Source: Cytophagales bacterium (GTDB taxonomy: Bacteria > Bacteroidota > Bacteroidia > Cytophagales > Cyclobacteriaceae). From it: a stretch of 16,099 nucleotides of DNA. The notes below the pieces were generated by a model. That model did not search any database. It saw only the letters and a program-made list of their open reading frames with translations, and was not told where the DNA came from. The position numbers and the translations under genes are program-made. Of the stretch, positions 5,619 to 12,578 are shown piece after piece. Position 1 is the first letter of the stretch. Every line of letters begins with the position of its first letter. Where the stretch lies: positions 1 to 16,099 of the forward strand of contig JAGUUF010000009.1 in assembly GCA_020063545.1 (NCBI GenBank), read 5' to 3'.

Positions 5619-7772
5619 CTACTTCAAAACCAGTTCACTGATAACATTCCTCGCCCCTCCCAGTTTATCGATGCACCAGAGCACATAGCGGATGTCAACA
5701 CAGATGGTGCGGTTCATGTCTTTATCGAATGCAATTTTATGGCTCAGCGCTTCGTAGTTGCCGTCAAACGCCAGGCCGATGAGTTCGCCATTGCCGTTGA
5801 GCACGGGTGAACCGGAGTTACCGCCTGTTATGTCGTTGGTGGTGATGAAGCACACCACCAGGTCGTTGTACTTCGCGTCTTTGTACAGGCCAAAGTCTTT
5901 CTTCTTAGCCGCATCAATCAGTTCTTTCGGCAAGTCAAACTCATAATCGCCCGGCTTGTATTTTTCAAGCACACCGCTCATCGTGCACACGTAATCATAA
6001 AACACGGCATCGCGGGGTTTGTACGACTTTACTGCCCCGTAGCTCATGCGCATGGTAAAGTTGGCATCGCTGTAAGTAACCTTGCCGGGGTTCATCGTCA
6101 TCACGCCTTTCAGGTACATCCGGCCAAGGTCGTTCAACCGGTTATTAAATTCGGTTGAATACTTTCCGAACCGGTCATTATAGTTTTTAAGGAAGGCGGT
6201 TACATACCGGTAGGCCGGGTCGTTCTGCAGGCTGGACGAGTCGGGTTTAGCCAGGAAGGCGTTCCAGCGGGCATCATCAAAAATGATGGTTTTGGCAAAC
6301 ACATCGGCAGCAAATTTTTTAAATGTGCTGTCGTCCGAAAGATCGCCAAACTGGGTGCGGATGCTGTTGAAATATTTTTCAGGGTGCTGGGCGCGGTCAA
6401 TATCGGTATAAAACATGCGGCAGGTAGCGGCCAGGATGTTCTGGTCGGATGCTTTGTTTTCATTTTCCAGGAACATTTGCCGGCTGCGTTTCAGGGTTTC
6501 GGAAATTCTGGTTACTTCCTCAGTATTCAGCGTTTTGCGTGTGAGGGCACGCTCCAAAGCCTGTAGCGAAGCCGCATAGGCGGCCAGCGGTGAGCCGAGT
6601 ATACCCTCGTTCATGTAAATGCGGTGTTTCGCATACGGCTGCCAGTCGGCATACGCTTTTTCGTATTGCGGCAACACCTGTTCGTATTCCGGTTTACCGT
6701 TGGCCCACTGCCTGAATTTTTCTTCATCGGCTTTCTTCTGTCCATAAACATCGTATTTCAACAGTTGTTTCGCTTCGCCATCGTAAAACTTCCAGTAGTT
6801 GGCAATGCCGGCATACGCTGATGCGAGCTGCAGCCGCGTGGCCGGATCTTTTTTCATCTCTTCAAACATCAGCTTAAGCCGCACATCGCGCAGGTTAACG
6901 ATGGCCGGATTTTCAATGTCGGTTTTAAGTTTCACGCCATACGAAGTTTCGTACCGGTTGGTGCTGCCGGGGTAGCCGTAGATCATGGCGAAGTCGCCAT
7001 CCTTAACGCCCTTAGTTGACACGTTGAGAAAATATTTGGGCTGCAACGGCACATTGTCGGCTGCGTAGGCTGCCGGCTTGCCGTCTTTGCCGGCATACAC
7101 GCGGAACACGGCAAAGTCGCCCGTGTGGCGCGGCCATTCCCAGTTGTCGGTATCACCGCCAAACTTGCCGATGCTTTCCGGTGGTGTTCCTACCAGGCGG
7201 ATATCGCGGTAGCGTTCATACACAAAAAGCAAAAACTGGTTGCCTTTGTAAAACGGCACCACGCGGGCTTCGTAGCCGGTTCCATCGGTTGCCTTTTTTA
7301 CTATCTCCTGCGAAACCGACTGGAGTTTAGCACTCCACTCGCTGCCGGATAAACCTTTCAGTGCATCCTCCACCTGTTTGGTGACATCGTCAATGCGCAC
7401 CAGGAATTGCACCGTTAATGACGGTGCGGGAATTTCCTCGGCTTTCGATTTTGCCCAGAAGCCATCGCGCAGGTAATTCTTCTCCACCGAACTGGCCGCA
7501 GCAATGGCGCTGTAGCCGCAGTGGTGGTTGGTAAATATCAAGCCTTCGCGGCTTACAATTTCGCCAGTGCATCCGCCACCGAAAATAATAATGGCATCCT
7601 TCAGGCTTGATTTGTTGATGCTATACAATTGCTCCTTACTCAGCTTAAGGCCTTTCTTCACCATATCGGCATACACCTGGTCGCCCAGCAGGTACAGCAG
7701 CCACATGCCTTCATCGGCACGGGCGAAGGTGAACAGAAAAACAAAGAGCAGCGGAAGAATTTTTCGTTTCAT
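5619..7772 (-). CDS. S46 family dipeptidyl-peptidase (DPP7-like)
   Basis: This protein has 717 residues, the normal length for the family. The signal peptide is MKRKILPLLFVFLFTFARA, and the mature protein starts DEGMWLL, typical of S46 enzymes. S46 peptidases are periplasmic serine exopeptidases that remove dipeptides from peptide N-termini with a chymotrypsin-fold triad. Visible elements are His84 in TNHHCGY, probably Asp219 in WPRHTGDF, and Ser653 in TGGNSGSP. N210-W211 and Asp670 agree with residues that hold the substrate's amino terminus. The residue 18 after the nucleophile is Gly671 (FDGN). In Porphyromonas DPP11 this place is Arg673, which selects Asp/Glu at P1, whereas DPP7 has Gly, so a hydrophobic-preferring DPP7-like specificity is inferred. 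The ATG lies 64 bp from the ceramidase-like gene upstream on the same strand, so co-transcription is possible; a TACCTTTA box (7795-7802, minus strand) is a 7/8 match to TAnnTTTG and might give a separate start. A decayed copy of its 3' end lies at 4395-4554. Confidence 0.95.
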   Translation of the reverse strand: MKRKILPLLFVFLFTFARADEGMWLLYLLGDQVYADMVKKGLKLSKEQLYSINKSSLKDAIIIFGGGCTGEIVSREGLIFTNHHCGYSAIAAASSVEKNYLRDGFWAKSKAEEIPAPSLTVQFLVRIDDVTKQVEDALKGLSGSEWSAKLQSVSQEIVKKATDGTGYEARVVPFYKGNQFLLFVYERYRDIRLVGTPPESIGKFGGDTDNWEWPRHTGDFAVFRVYAGKDGKPAAYAADNVPLQPKYFLNVSTKGVKDGDFAMIYGYPGSTNRYETSYGVKLKTDIENPAIVNLRDVRLKLMFEEMKKDPATRLQLASAYAGIANYWKFYDGEAKQLLKYDVYGQKKADEEKFRQWANGKPEYEQVLPQYEKAYADWQPYAKHRIYMNEGILGSPLAAYAASLQALERALTRKTLNTEEVTRISETLKRSRQMFLENENKASDQNILAATCRMFYTDIDRAQHPEKYFNSIRTQFGDLSDDSTFKKFAADVFAKTIIFDDARWNAFLAKPDSSSLQNDPAYRYVTAFLKNYNDRFGKYSTEFNNRLNDLGRMYLKGVMTMNPGKVTYSDANFTMRMSYGAVKSYKPRDAVFYDYVCTMSGVLEKYKPGDYEFDLPKELIDAAKKKDFGLYKDAKYNDLVVCFITTNDITGGNSGSPVLNGNGELIGLAFDGNYEALSHKIAFDKDMNRTICVDIRYVLWCIDKLGGARNVISELVLK

Positions 7773-7806
7773 AGTGCTTAAATTAAAAGGATAATAAAGG
7801 TAAGAG

Positions 7807-7841
7807 ATTCTAAATTCTAAATCCTAAATTCCAGATTCAGG
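7807..7841. repeat. Degenerate 7-bp tandem repeat at the ceramidase-like/S46 gene junction
   Basis: Five heptamers follow each other without gaps: ATTCTAA, ATTCTAA, ATCCTAA, ATTCCAG, ATTCAGG. The last unit runs over the TGA stop of the ceramidase-like gene (7837-7839, minus strand). The array lies 34-69 bp upstream of the S46 start, inside its possible promoter region. Unit decay increases towards the ceramidase-like gene. Confidence 0.7.
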
Positions 7842-9207
7842 GTTCACGGTGCGGGTTGTCGCTACCCGGATCAAAAACCATTCTTTTTAAACAATCCTGA
7901 AGATACGAGCCGTTGCCGGGTCCGTACCAGTTCATGGTTTGCGTTTCGTATTTATCAAGGTCGTAGTACCGGTCGGGTGTTATATAGCCGATGTAGCCGC
8001 CATTAAAACTGGTGACGAAAGCATGCAGTCCGTATTTTTCAGCCTCACGGTAAACCGGTGCCGTAAGCATGCCGGAGAAATCGCACGGTGTGCCGAGCGC
8101 CACCACATCGCCAAGTTGCAACATGGTAAGATATACTTCGTGCTCACCCATCAGCCGCGAACTGAGCCACGGCCGTACCCGCCACTTCGGCAACACTTTT
8201 ACCTGGCGCTTACCCAGGCTGAGCGGAACGCGGAACAACTGAACATCGGCTTTGCGTACCGGGTTTAATGATGCCTGCTGAACCGCATCAGCCAACAAGT
8301 TTCCCATTTTTTTAATTTTCACATCACCATTTGGTTCTCGAACAGGCGCATGACTGCCGACAGCACCTGCCATAAACATAGCAAACGTATATCCGCTGGC
8401 TTCAAGTAAATCAACCAGTTCGCCCGGGTAATCGCGCGAGAGGCGCAAATCAAATGCTGCCATGCAGGTAGCATGGGCTGAAAATGAAGTGAGGATGCCC
8501 TTTGTTCCGTCATCACGTCTAACCTCCAATATGTGCAGGAGCGAATCAACCTGTCCGTTGCGAATAAGCCGGTTGGTAACCGCCCCGGGAACAGCTATTG
8601 CTCCATGATAAAACGTTCCGGGTTTCAAATCAGCAGCTGCATTTTTCATTGATCGGATGATCTGCACCACCAGGAAGCGCATCAACTCATTATTATAATC
8701 GCCTGCATAAATTTCCCCCACCAGGCTGTCGTCCCATTGCCCGATGCTGTTGTGGGTATGCGTGGCGCCAAAAAATACCCGGTCAATGGAGTAACCGCTT
8801 TCAGAAAGTTTACCGGCCAATTGTTCATACAACAATGGCGGTACGATGAGCATATCAACACTAACCACAAAGTACAACCGGTTTGCCTGGCGTATGGCCA
8901 TTGTGCGCACAAAAACAGAATCGCGTATGGTTGCAAACGGTTTTCGTCCCCGTTTAACATACCCCGCTGTGGCGGTTGGATACGGTGGTGTGATGGATGC
9001 TTTGTCAAAACCAATCGTAAGCGCAGTTGTATCGGTTGATTTGGATAACACAGCCACGCTGTCGATCCGCCTCATCATGGCAGGATAAAAAGTTTGCTCC
9101 TGCGGCAGGGTTGTATCAACAGGCGCTACCGAAACAGCTATAAACAGAACTACCAGGGCCAGCGTGCCCAACAAAATTTTTCCTGCAATCGCCCAGGCTT
9201 TTTTCAT
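7837..9207 (-). CDS. Membrane-anchored neutral ceramidase-family protein (divergent)
   Basis: This protein has 456 residues. Residues 7-28 form a single N-terminal hydrophobic segment after MKKAWA, giving a periplasmic protein anchored in the inner membrane or released by cleavage. The rest matches the neutral/alkaline non-lysosomal ceramidase N-terminal domain (PF04734): a GFDKASITPP opening (66-75), GATHTHN (148-153) with zinc-binding His, SFSAHATCMA (241-250) with His245, and NGGYIGYITPDRYYD (402-416). Canonical enzymes cleave ceramide to sphingosine and fatty acid with one zinc ion. Two key places differ. The NxGDVSPN segment that carries the nucleophilic Ser appears as MAGAVGSHAP (279-288), and the PGEFT segment with a Glu zinc ligand appears as TPCDFSG (373-379), with Asp. 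It also lacks the C-terminal immunoglobulin-like domain of full-length ceramidases. The substrate is therefore uncertain: ceramide, another N-acyl lipid, or something else. It is transcribed away from the M28 gene and is probably upstream of the S46 gene in one transcript. Confidence 0.8.
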   Translation of the reverse strand: MKKAWAIAGKILLGTLALVVLFIAVSVAPVDTTLPQEQTFYPAMMRRIDSVAVLSKSTDTTALTIGFDKASITPPYPTATAGYVKRGRKPFATIRDSVFVRTMAIRQANRLYFVVSVDMLIVPPLLYEQLAGKLSESGYSIDRVFFGATHTHNSIGQWDDSLVGEIYAGDYNNELMRFLVVQIIRSMKNAAADLKPGTFYHGAIAVPGAVTNRLIRNGQVDSLLHILEVRRDDGTKGILTSFSAHATCMAAFDLRLSRDYPGELVDLLEASGYTFAMFMAGAVGSHAPVREPNGDVKIKKMGNLLADAVQQASLNPVRKADVQLFRVPLSLGKRQVKVLPKWRVRPWLSSRLMGEHEVYLTMLQLGDVVALGTPCDFSGMLTAPVYREAEKYGLHAFVTSFNGGYIGYITPDRYYDLDKYETQTMNWYGPGNGSYLQDCLKRMVFDPGSDNPHREP

Positions 9208-9251
9208 CGGCCGGCAATTTAGCAGGAAAACATACTTGGTAACAGGTGAAA

Positions 9252-9287
9252 ATCAGGTAACTTGAAATCCGGTATCCTCCACCTGAT
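9252..9287. promoter_or_regulatory. Inverted repeat in the divergent intergenic region
   Basis: ATCAGGT (9252-9258) and ACCTGAT (9281-9287) are perfect 7-base inverted copies separated by 22 bp, lying between two divergent genes. They could be an operator half-site pair or an RNA hairpin in the leader of the ceramidase-like gene. No regulator gene is nearby. The region 9208-9437 otherwise holds only a weak box for the minus-strand gene (TATGTTTT on the minus strand at 9227-9234, a 7/8 match to TAnnTTTG) and no clear plus-strand promoter. Confidence 0.25.
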
Positions 9288-9437
9288 GGGCTTTGCGGCC
9301 GAGAAAAGCCGGCTGCAAAAAAAGATAGCCGATATTATGCTGTAATTTCCTGTTGTAACAATCCTTTGCAGGTGCCATAAACGGCACGGAATGTTTGACC
9401 GGATTTCGGTAACATTACTTCATAAAATTTCTATTCC

Positions 9438-11096
9438 ATGAAAGCCACCCCCTTTGTTTTTCTCATCCTCCTGGTTGCGGCCTCCTGTTCAGTAAAAGAA
9501 CAAGGCTACAACCGCGAAGACGGACTTTCCGTTTTTTCAGTTCAGGGCATCGAAACCCATCTGAAAACGCTTGCCTCCGATGCGTATATGGGCCGCATGC
9601 CCTTTACCGAAGGCGAGAAAAAAACACTGGCATATCTTGAAGCCCAACTGAAGCAACTGGGCATTGAGCCCGGCAACGGTACCAGTTACCTGCAGGAAGT
9701 ACCCCTGGTAAACATTACCGCTACGGCCGCACAAACTATGGCGGTAAAATCGAAAAAAGGATCGTTTACCCTTGAAGGATTGAAAGACTACGTTATCTGG
9801 ACCGAGCGTACAGATGAAAAAACCGAACTCAACGACACGGAGTTGGTGTTTGCCGGCTTCGGAATTGTTGCACCCGAATACAACTGGAATGATTACGAAG
9901 GACTTGACGTGAAAGATAAGATTGTATTGGTATTGGTAAATGATCCGGGTTTCGGTTCAGGCGACTCCACCTTATTTAAAGGTAACACGATGACCTACTA
10001 CGGTCGCTGGACGTACAAGTTCGAGGAGGCTGCGCGCCAGGGCGCAAAAGGCGTGCTCATCATTCACGATGATGTGCCGGCCGGTTACGGCTTTTGGGTG
10101 GTGCAAAACAACTGGAACACCTCGCGGCTGTACCTCGACAGGCGGGCAGACAACCCTTACTTCTGTGCAACGGTGGGTTGGGTCTCCAATCCGGCAGCAA
10201 AAAAATTATTTGAAACTGCCGGCCTGGATTGGGCAGCCACCGTTTCGGCAGCGCGCAAACCGGGCTTCAAGGCCATACCCATGAACGTTACGCTTTCGGC
10301 ATCGCTTACCGTTAAAGCTTCGTATGATAAGTCGTATAACGTGGTTGGAAAAATTACCGGCATCAAACAACCCGATGAATACATCATCTACTCCACCCAC
10401 TGGGATCACCTGGGCATTGGCAAGCCTGATGAAAAAGGTGACACCATATATAACGGTGCGCTCGACAACGCCAGCGGAACCGCGGGCATCCTGGAGCTGG
10501 CCAAGGCATTTAAAGCGCTGAAAACAAAACCCGGCCGAACCATCATCTTTCTGATTGTAACGGCAGAAGAACAGAGCCTGCTCGGCTCAGCGCACTATGC
10601 CGAAAATCCCATTTACCCCATTGAAAAAACCGTGGCGAACATCAATATTGACGGCCTTAATCCATACGGCAGAATGAACGACATTGTGGTAATCGGCATT
10701 GGCCAGTCTGACCTGGAGGATTACCTGGATGAAGAAGCAAAAGCGGTTGGGCGCTACACCTCACCTGAACCCAACCCCGTTGCGGGGTATTATTTCCGGT
10801 CCGATCATTTCAGCTTTGCCAAAGCAGGCATACCTGCCCTGTACACCGGAACAGGCATTGATCATTTCGAAAAAGGCAAGGAGTACGGCAAGCAACTCCA
10901 GGATGAGTATGTGGCCAAATACTATCATAAACCTTCGGACGAATACGATACCACCCGCTGGAACCTGGAAGGCGCTGTAGAGGATTTGAAACTTTTGTTT
11001 AATGTCGGCAAACGGTTGTCGGTTGAAACCACCTGGCCGCAATGGAAAACCGGATCGGAATTTAAAACGATCCGCAGTCAGAATATGAAACAGTAA
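9438..11096 (+). CDS. M28 family zinc metallopeptidase lipoprotein with PA domain
   Basis: This protein has 552 residues. The lipoprotein signal ends in LVAASC, so Cys17 is lipidated; the following SVKEQ lacks an acidic cluster, so a periplasm-facing location is more likely than the cell surface. Residues about 130-270 form a protease-associated (PA) domain (LVFAGFGIVAPEYNWNDYEG, then KDKIVLVLVNDPG and GAKGVLIIHDD) inserted before the catalytic core. The M28 core has the complete two-zinc site: His321 (STHWDHLG), Asp343 (GALDNASG), catalytic Glu377 and ligand Glu378 (TAEEQSLLGS), Asp405 (NINIDGLNP) and His457 (RSDHFSF). The family releases N-terminal amino acids from peptides; some relatives act on glutamate carboxypeptidase-like substrates. 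It is the first gene of a three-gene run: the next starts 24 bp after its stop. The ATG chosen is directly in front of the signal sequence. Confidence 0.93.
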   Translation: MKATPFVFLILLVAASCSVKEQGYNREDGLSVFSVQGIETHLKTLASDAYMGRMPFTEGEKKTLAYLEAQLKQLGIEPGNGTSYLQEVPLVNITATAAQTMAVKSKKGSFTLEGLKDYVIWTERTDEKTELNDTELVFAGFGIVAPEYNWNDYEGLDVKDKIVLVLVNDPGFGSGDSTLFKGNTMTYYGRWTYKFEEAARQGAKGVLIIHDDVPAGYGFWVVQNNWNTSRLYLDRRADNPYFCATVGWVSNPAAKKLFETAGLDWAATVSAARKPGFKAIPMNVTLSASLTVKASYDKSYNVVGKITGIKQPDEYIIYSTHWDHLGIGKPDEKGDTIYNGALDNASGTAGILELAKAFKALKTKPGRTIIFLIVTAEEQSLLGSAHYAENPIYPIEKTVANINIDGLNPYGRMNDIVVIGIGQSDLEDYLDEEAKAVGRYTSPEPNPVAGYYFRSDHFSFAKAGIPALYTGTGIDHFEKGKEYGKQLQDEYVAKYYHKPSDEYDTTRWNLEGAVEDLKLLFNVGKRLSVETTWPQWKTGSEFKTIRSQNMKQ

Positions 11097-11120
11097 CTAA
11101 CCCTATTACCGGATAAGATC

Positions 11121-12578
11121 ATGAAAGCACGGAAGATTTTTGTCATCGCATGCTTAAGCCTGTTGGCTTACAGTTGCCAGAAAGGAACCACAACGTTACC
11201 GCCAGACCCGGTAGCCGAATCCAAAAAATTTTCGCCACCCGATAAAACGCCCGTACCGCAAGGCACTGCGCTGGAACTCGGACTGGCCGGGAGCGCCAAA
11301 GTGTTTTGCTCGGCATTGTTTGTTTCAGGAAGGAAACCCGAAGAAGCCATTGTACACAGTTTAACGATGTTTTTACCGGAAGCCGAACGGAGTTTTGTGA
11401 AATACACCATCGATGATAAGCAGAAAACGGTAACCATGAGTTACAACGATACCCTGTCGCGGTCGGCAACGTATTATGGCGATTGCGGGTGCATCATCAA
11501 CACCAAAAACGGACTGGCTTTTTCACCCCCGGTAATCTCTTCCACCCTGCCCGATGCTTCTACGCAGCCCTGGCCGATGGGTGATGCTGCAGAGAAAGTA
11601 AAAACGCCTTTGGCCATTCATCCTGACTCACTCAAAAAAGCAACGACTGCTGCCTTCGCCCCGAATGCTTACACAGCCGCGTTCCTGGTTATCCATAACG
11701 GAAAAATCATTGCTGAACAGTACGGGAATGATGCGAATGCCAACATGCAGTTGGAAAGCTGGTCGATGGGAAAAAGCATTACCGCGCTGCTTATCGGCCG
11801 GATGATCCAGGAAGGATATTTTAAACTGGACGACCGCGCACCCGTGCCGGCATGGCAACAGGAGGGCGACCCGCGAAAGGAAATCCGCATTAAAGATTTA
11901 TTGCAGATGAGCAGCGGGCTGCACTTCATTGCCCACATGGACCCTGAGGCAGCTACCTACACCCAATACCTCGATCACTGGTACATTTATACCGGTGCGG
12001 TAGATGCGTTTGCATACAGTTATTCACGGCCACTGCAGTACCCCGTGGGCACTACAGGCCGTTACCGAAACTGCGATCCGCTAACGGCCGGTTTCATTAT
12101 CCGCAAAACCTGCGAAGAAAACGGGATGAACTACCATCAATACCCCCAGCAGCACCTGTTCGATAAGATCGGCATCCGCAAACAAGTGCTGGAAACCGAT
12201 CCGTATGGAAATTTTTTATTGTCGGGCTATGATTATGGTACCGCCCGCAACTGGGGAAGGCTTGGCTTGCTGTGCCTGCAGGATGGCGTGTGGAACGGAG
12301 AACGCCTTTTGCCTGAAGGTTTTGTTGATTTTATTTCATCGCCCGCACCCGGCTGGGATCCTCCACGATATGGCGGCTTCTTCTGGATCAATACCGACAC
12401 CTTTCCAATTAAAGAAAAAGCCTACTACGCTGCCGGTGCCGGTGGCCAGTACACGGTTATCATACCCGAAAAAAACCTGGTGGTAGTGCGCATGGGCCAT
12501 TTCAACGGCTCTTCCGAAGGCACCCGCGCACTGGGCCGTGCGCTGGCAACCATTGTAAACAATATTAATCAGCCATGA
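11121..12578 (+). CDS. Serine hydrolase lipoprotein, class C beta-lactamase/6-aminohexanoate-dimer hydrolase-like
   Basis: This protein has 485 residues. The lipobox LAYSC places the lipid on Cys19. Residues about 50-165 are an extension before the catalytic fold with FCSALFVSGRKPEE (62-75) and GDCGC (120-124). From memory, this CSAxFVSGR...GC extension occurs in a wider group of bacterial serine hydrolases, and Cys63 with Cys122 or Cys124 could form a disulphide. The penicillin-binding/beta-lactamase fold follows: SxxK as S215-MG-K218 (ESWSMGKSITALL), DLLQMSSGL (259-267), YxN as Y315-R-N317, and AAGAGGQYTVI (437-447) replacing the KTG strand. This motif set fits esterases, amide hydrolases and D-peptidases rather than true AmpC. 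The preferred substrate cannot be read. The start is 24 bp after the M28 stop, and its TGA overlaps the next gene's ATG (ATGA), so translation is probably coupled. Confidence 0.88.
   Translation: MKARKIFVIACLSLLAYSCQKGTTTLPPDPVAESKKFSPPDKTPVPQGTALELGLAGSAKVFCSALFVSGRKPEEAIVHSLTMFLPEAERSFVKYTIDDKQKTVTMSYNDTLSRSATYYGDCGCIINTKNGLAFSPPVISSTLPDASTQPWPMGDAAEKVKTPLAIHPDSLKKATTAAFAPNAYTAAFLVIHNGKIIAEQYGNDANANMQLESWSMGKSITALLIGRMIQEGYFKLDDRAPVPAWQQEGDPRKEIRIKDLLQMSSGLHFIAHMDPEAATYTQYLDHWYIYTGAVDAFAYSYSRPLQYPVGTTGRYRNCDPLTAGFIIRKTCEENGMNYHQYPQQHLFDKIGIRKQVLETDPYGNFLLSGYDYGTARNWGRLGLLCLQDGVWNGERLLPEGFVDFISSPAPGWDPPRYGGFFWINTDTFPIKEKAYYAAGAGGQYTVIIPEKNLVVVRMGHFNGSSEGTRALGRALATIVNNINQP

Noticed and set aside
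9295..9316. GC-rich hairpin GCGGCC...GGCTGC followed by seven A residues, considered as a terminator
   Set aside because: The A-run is on the plus strand after the stem, so the T-run would precede the hairpin on the minus strand, the wrong order for termination. It also lies between divergent genes, where no terminator is needed.
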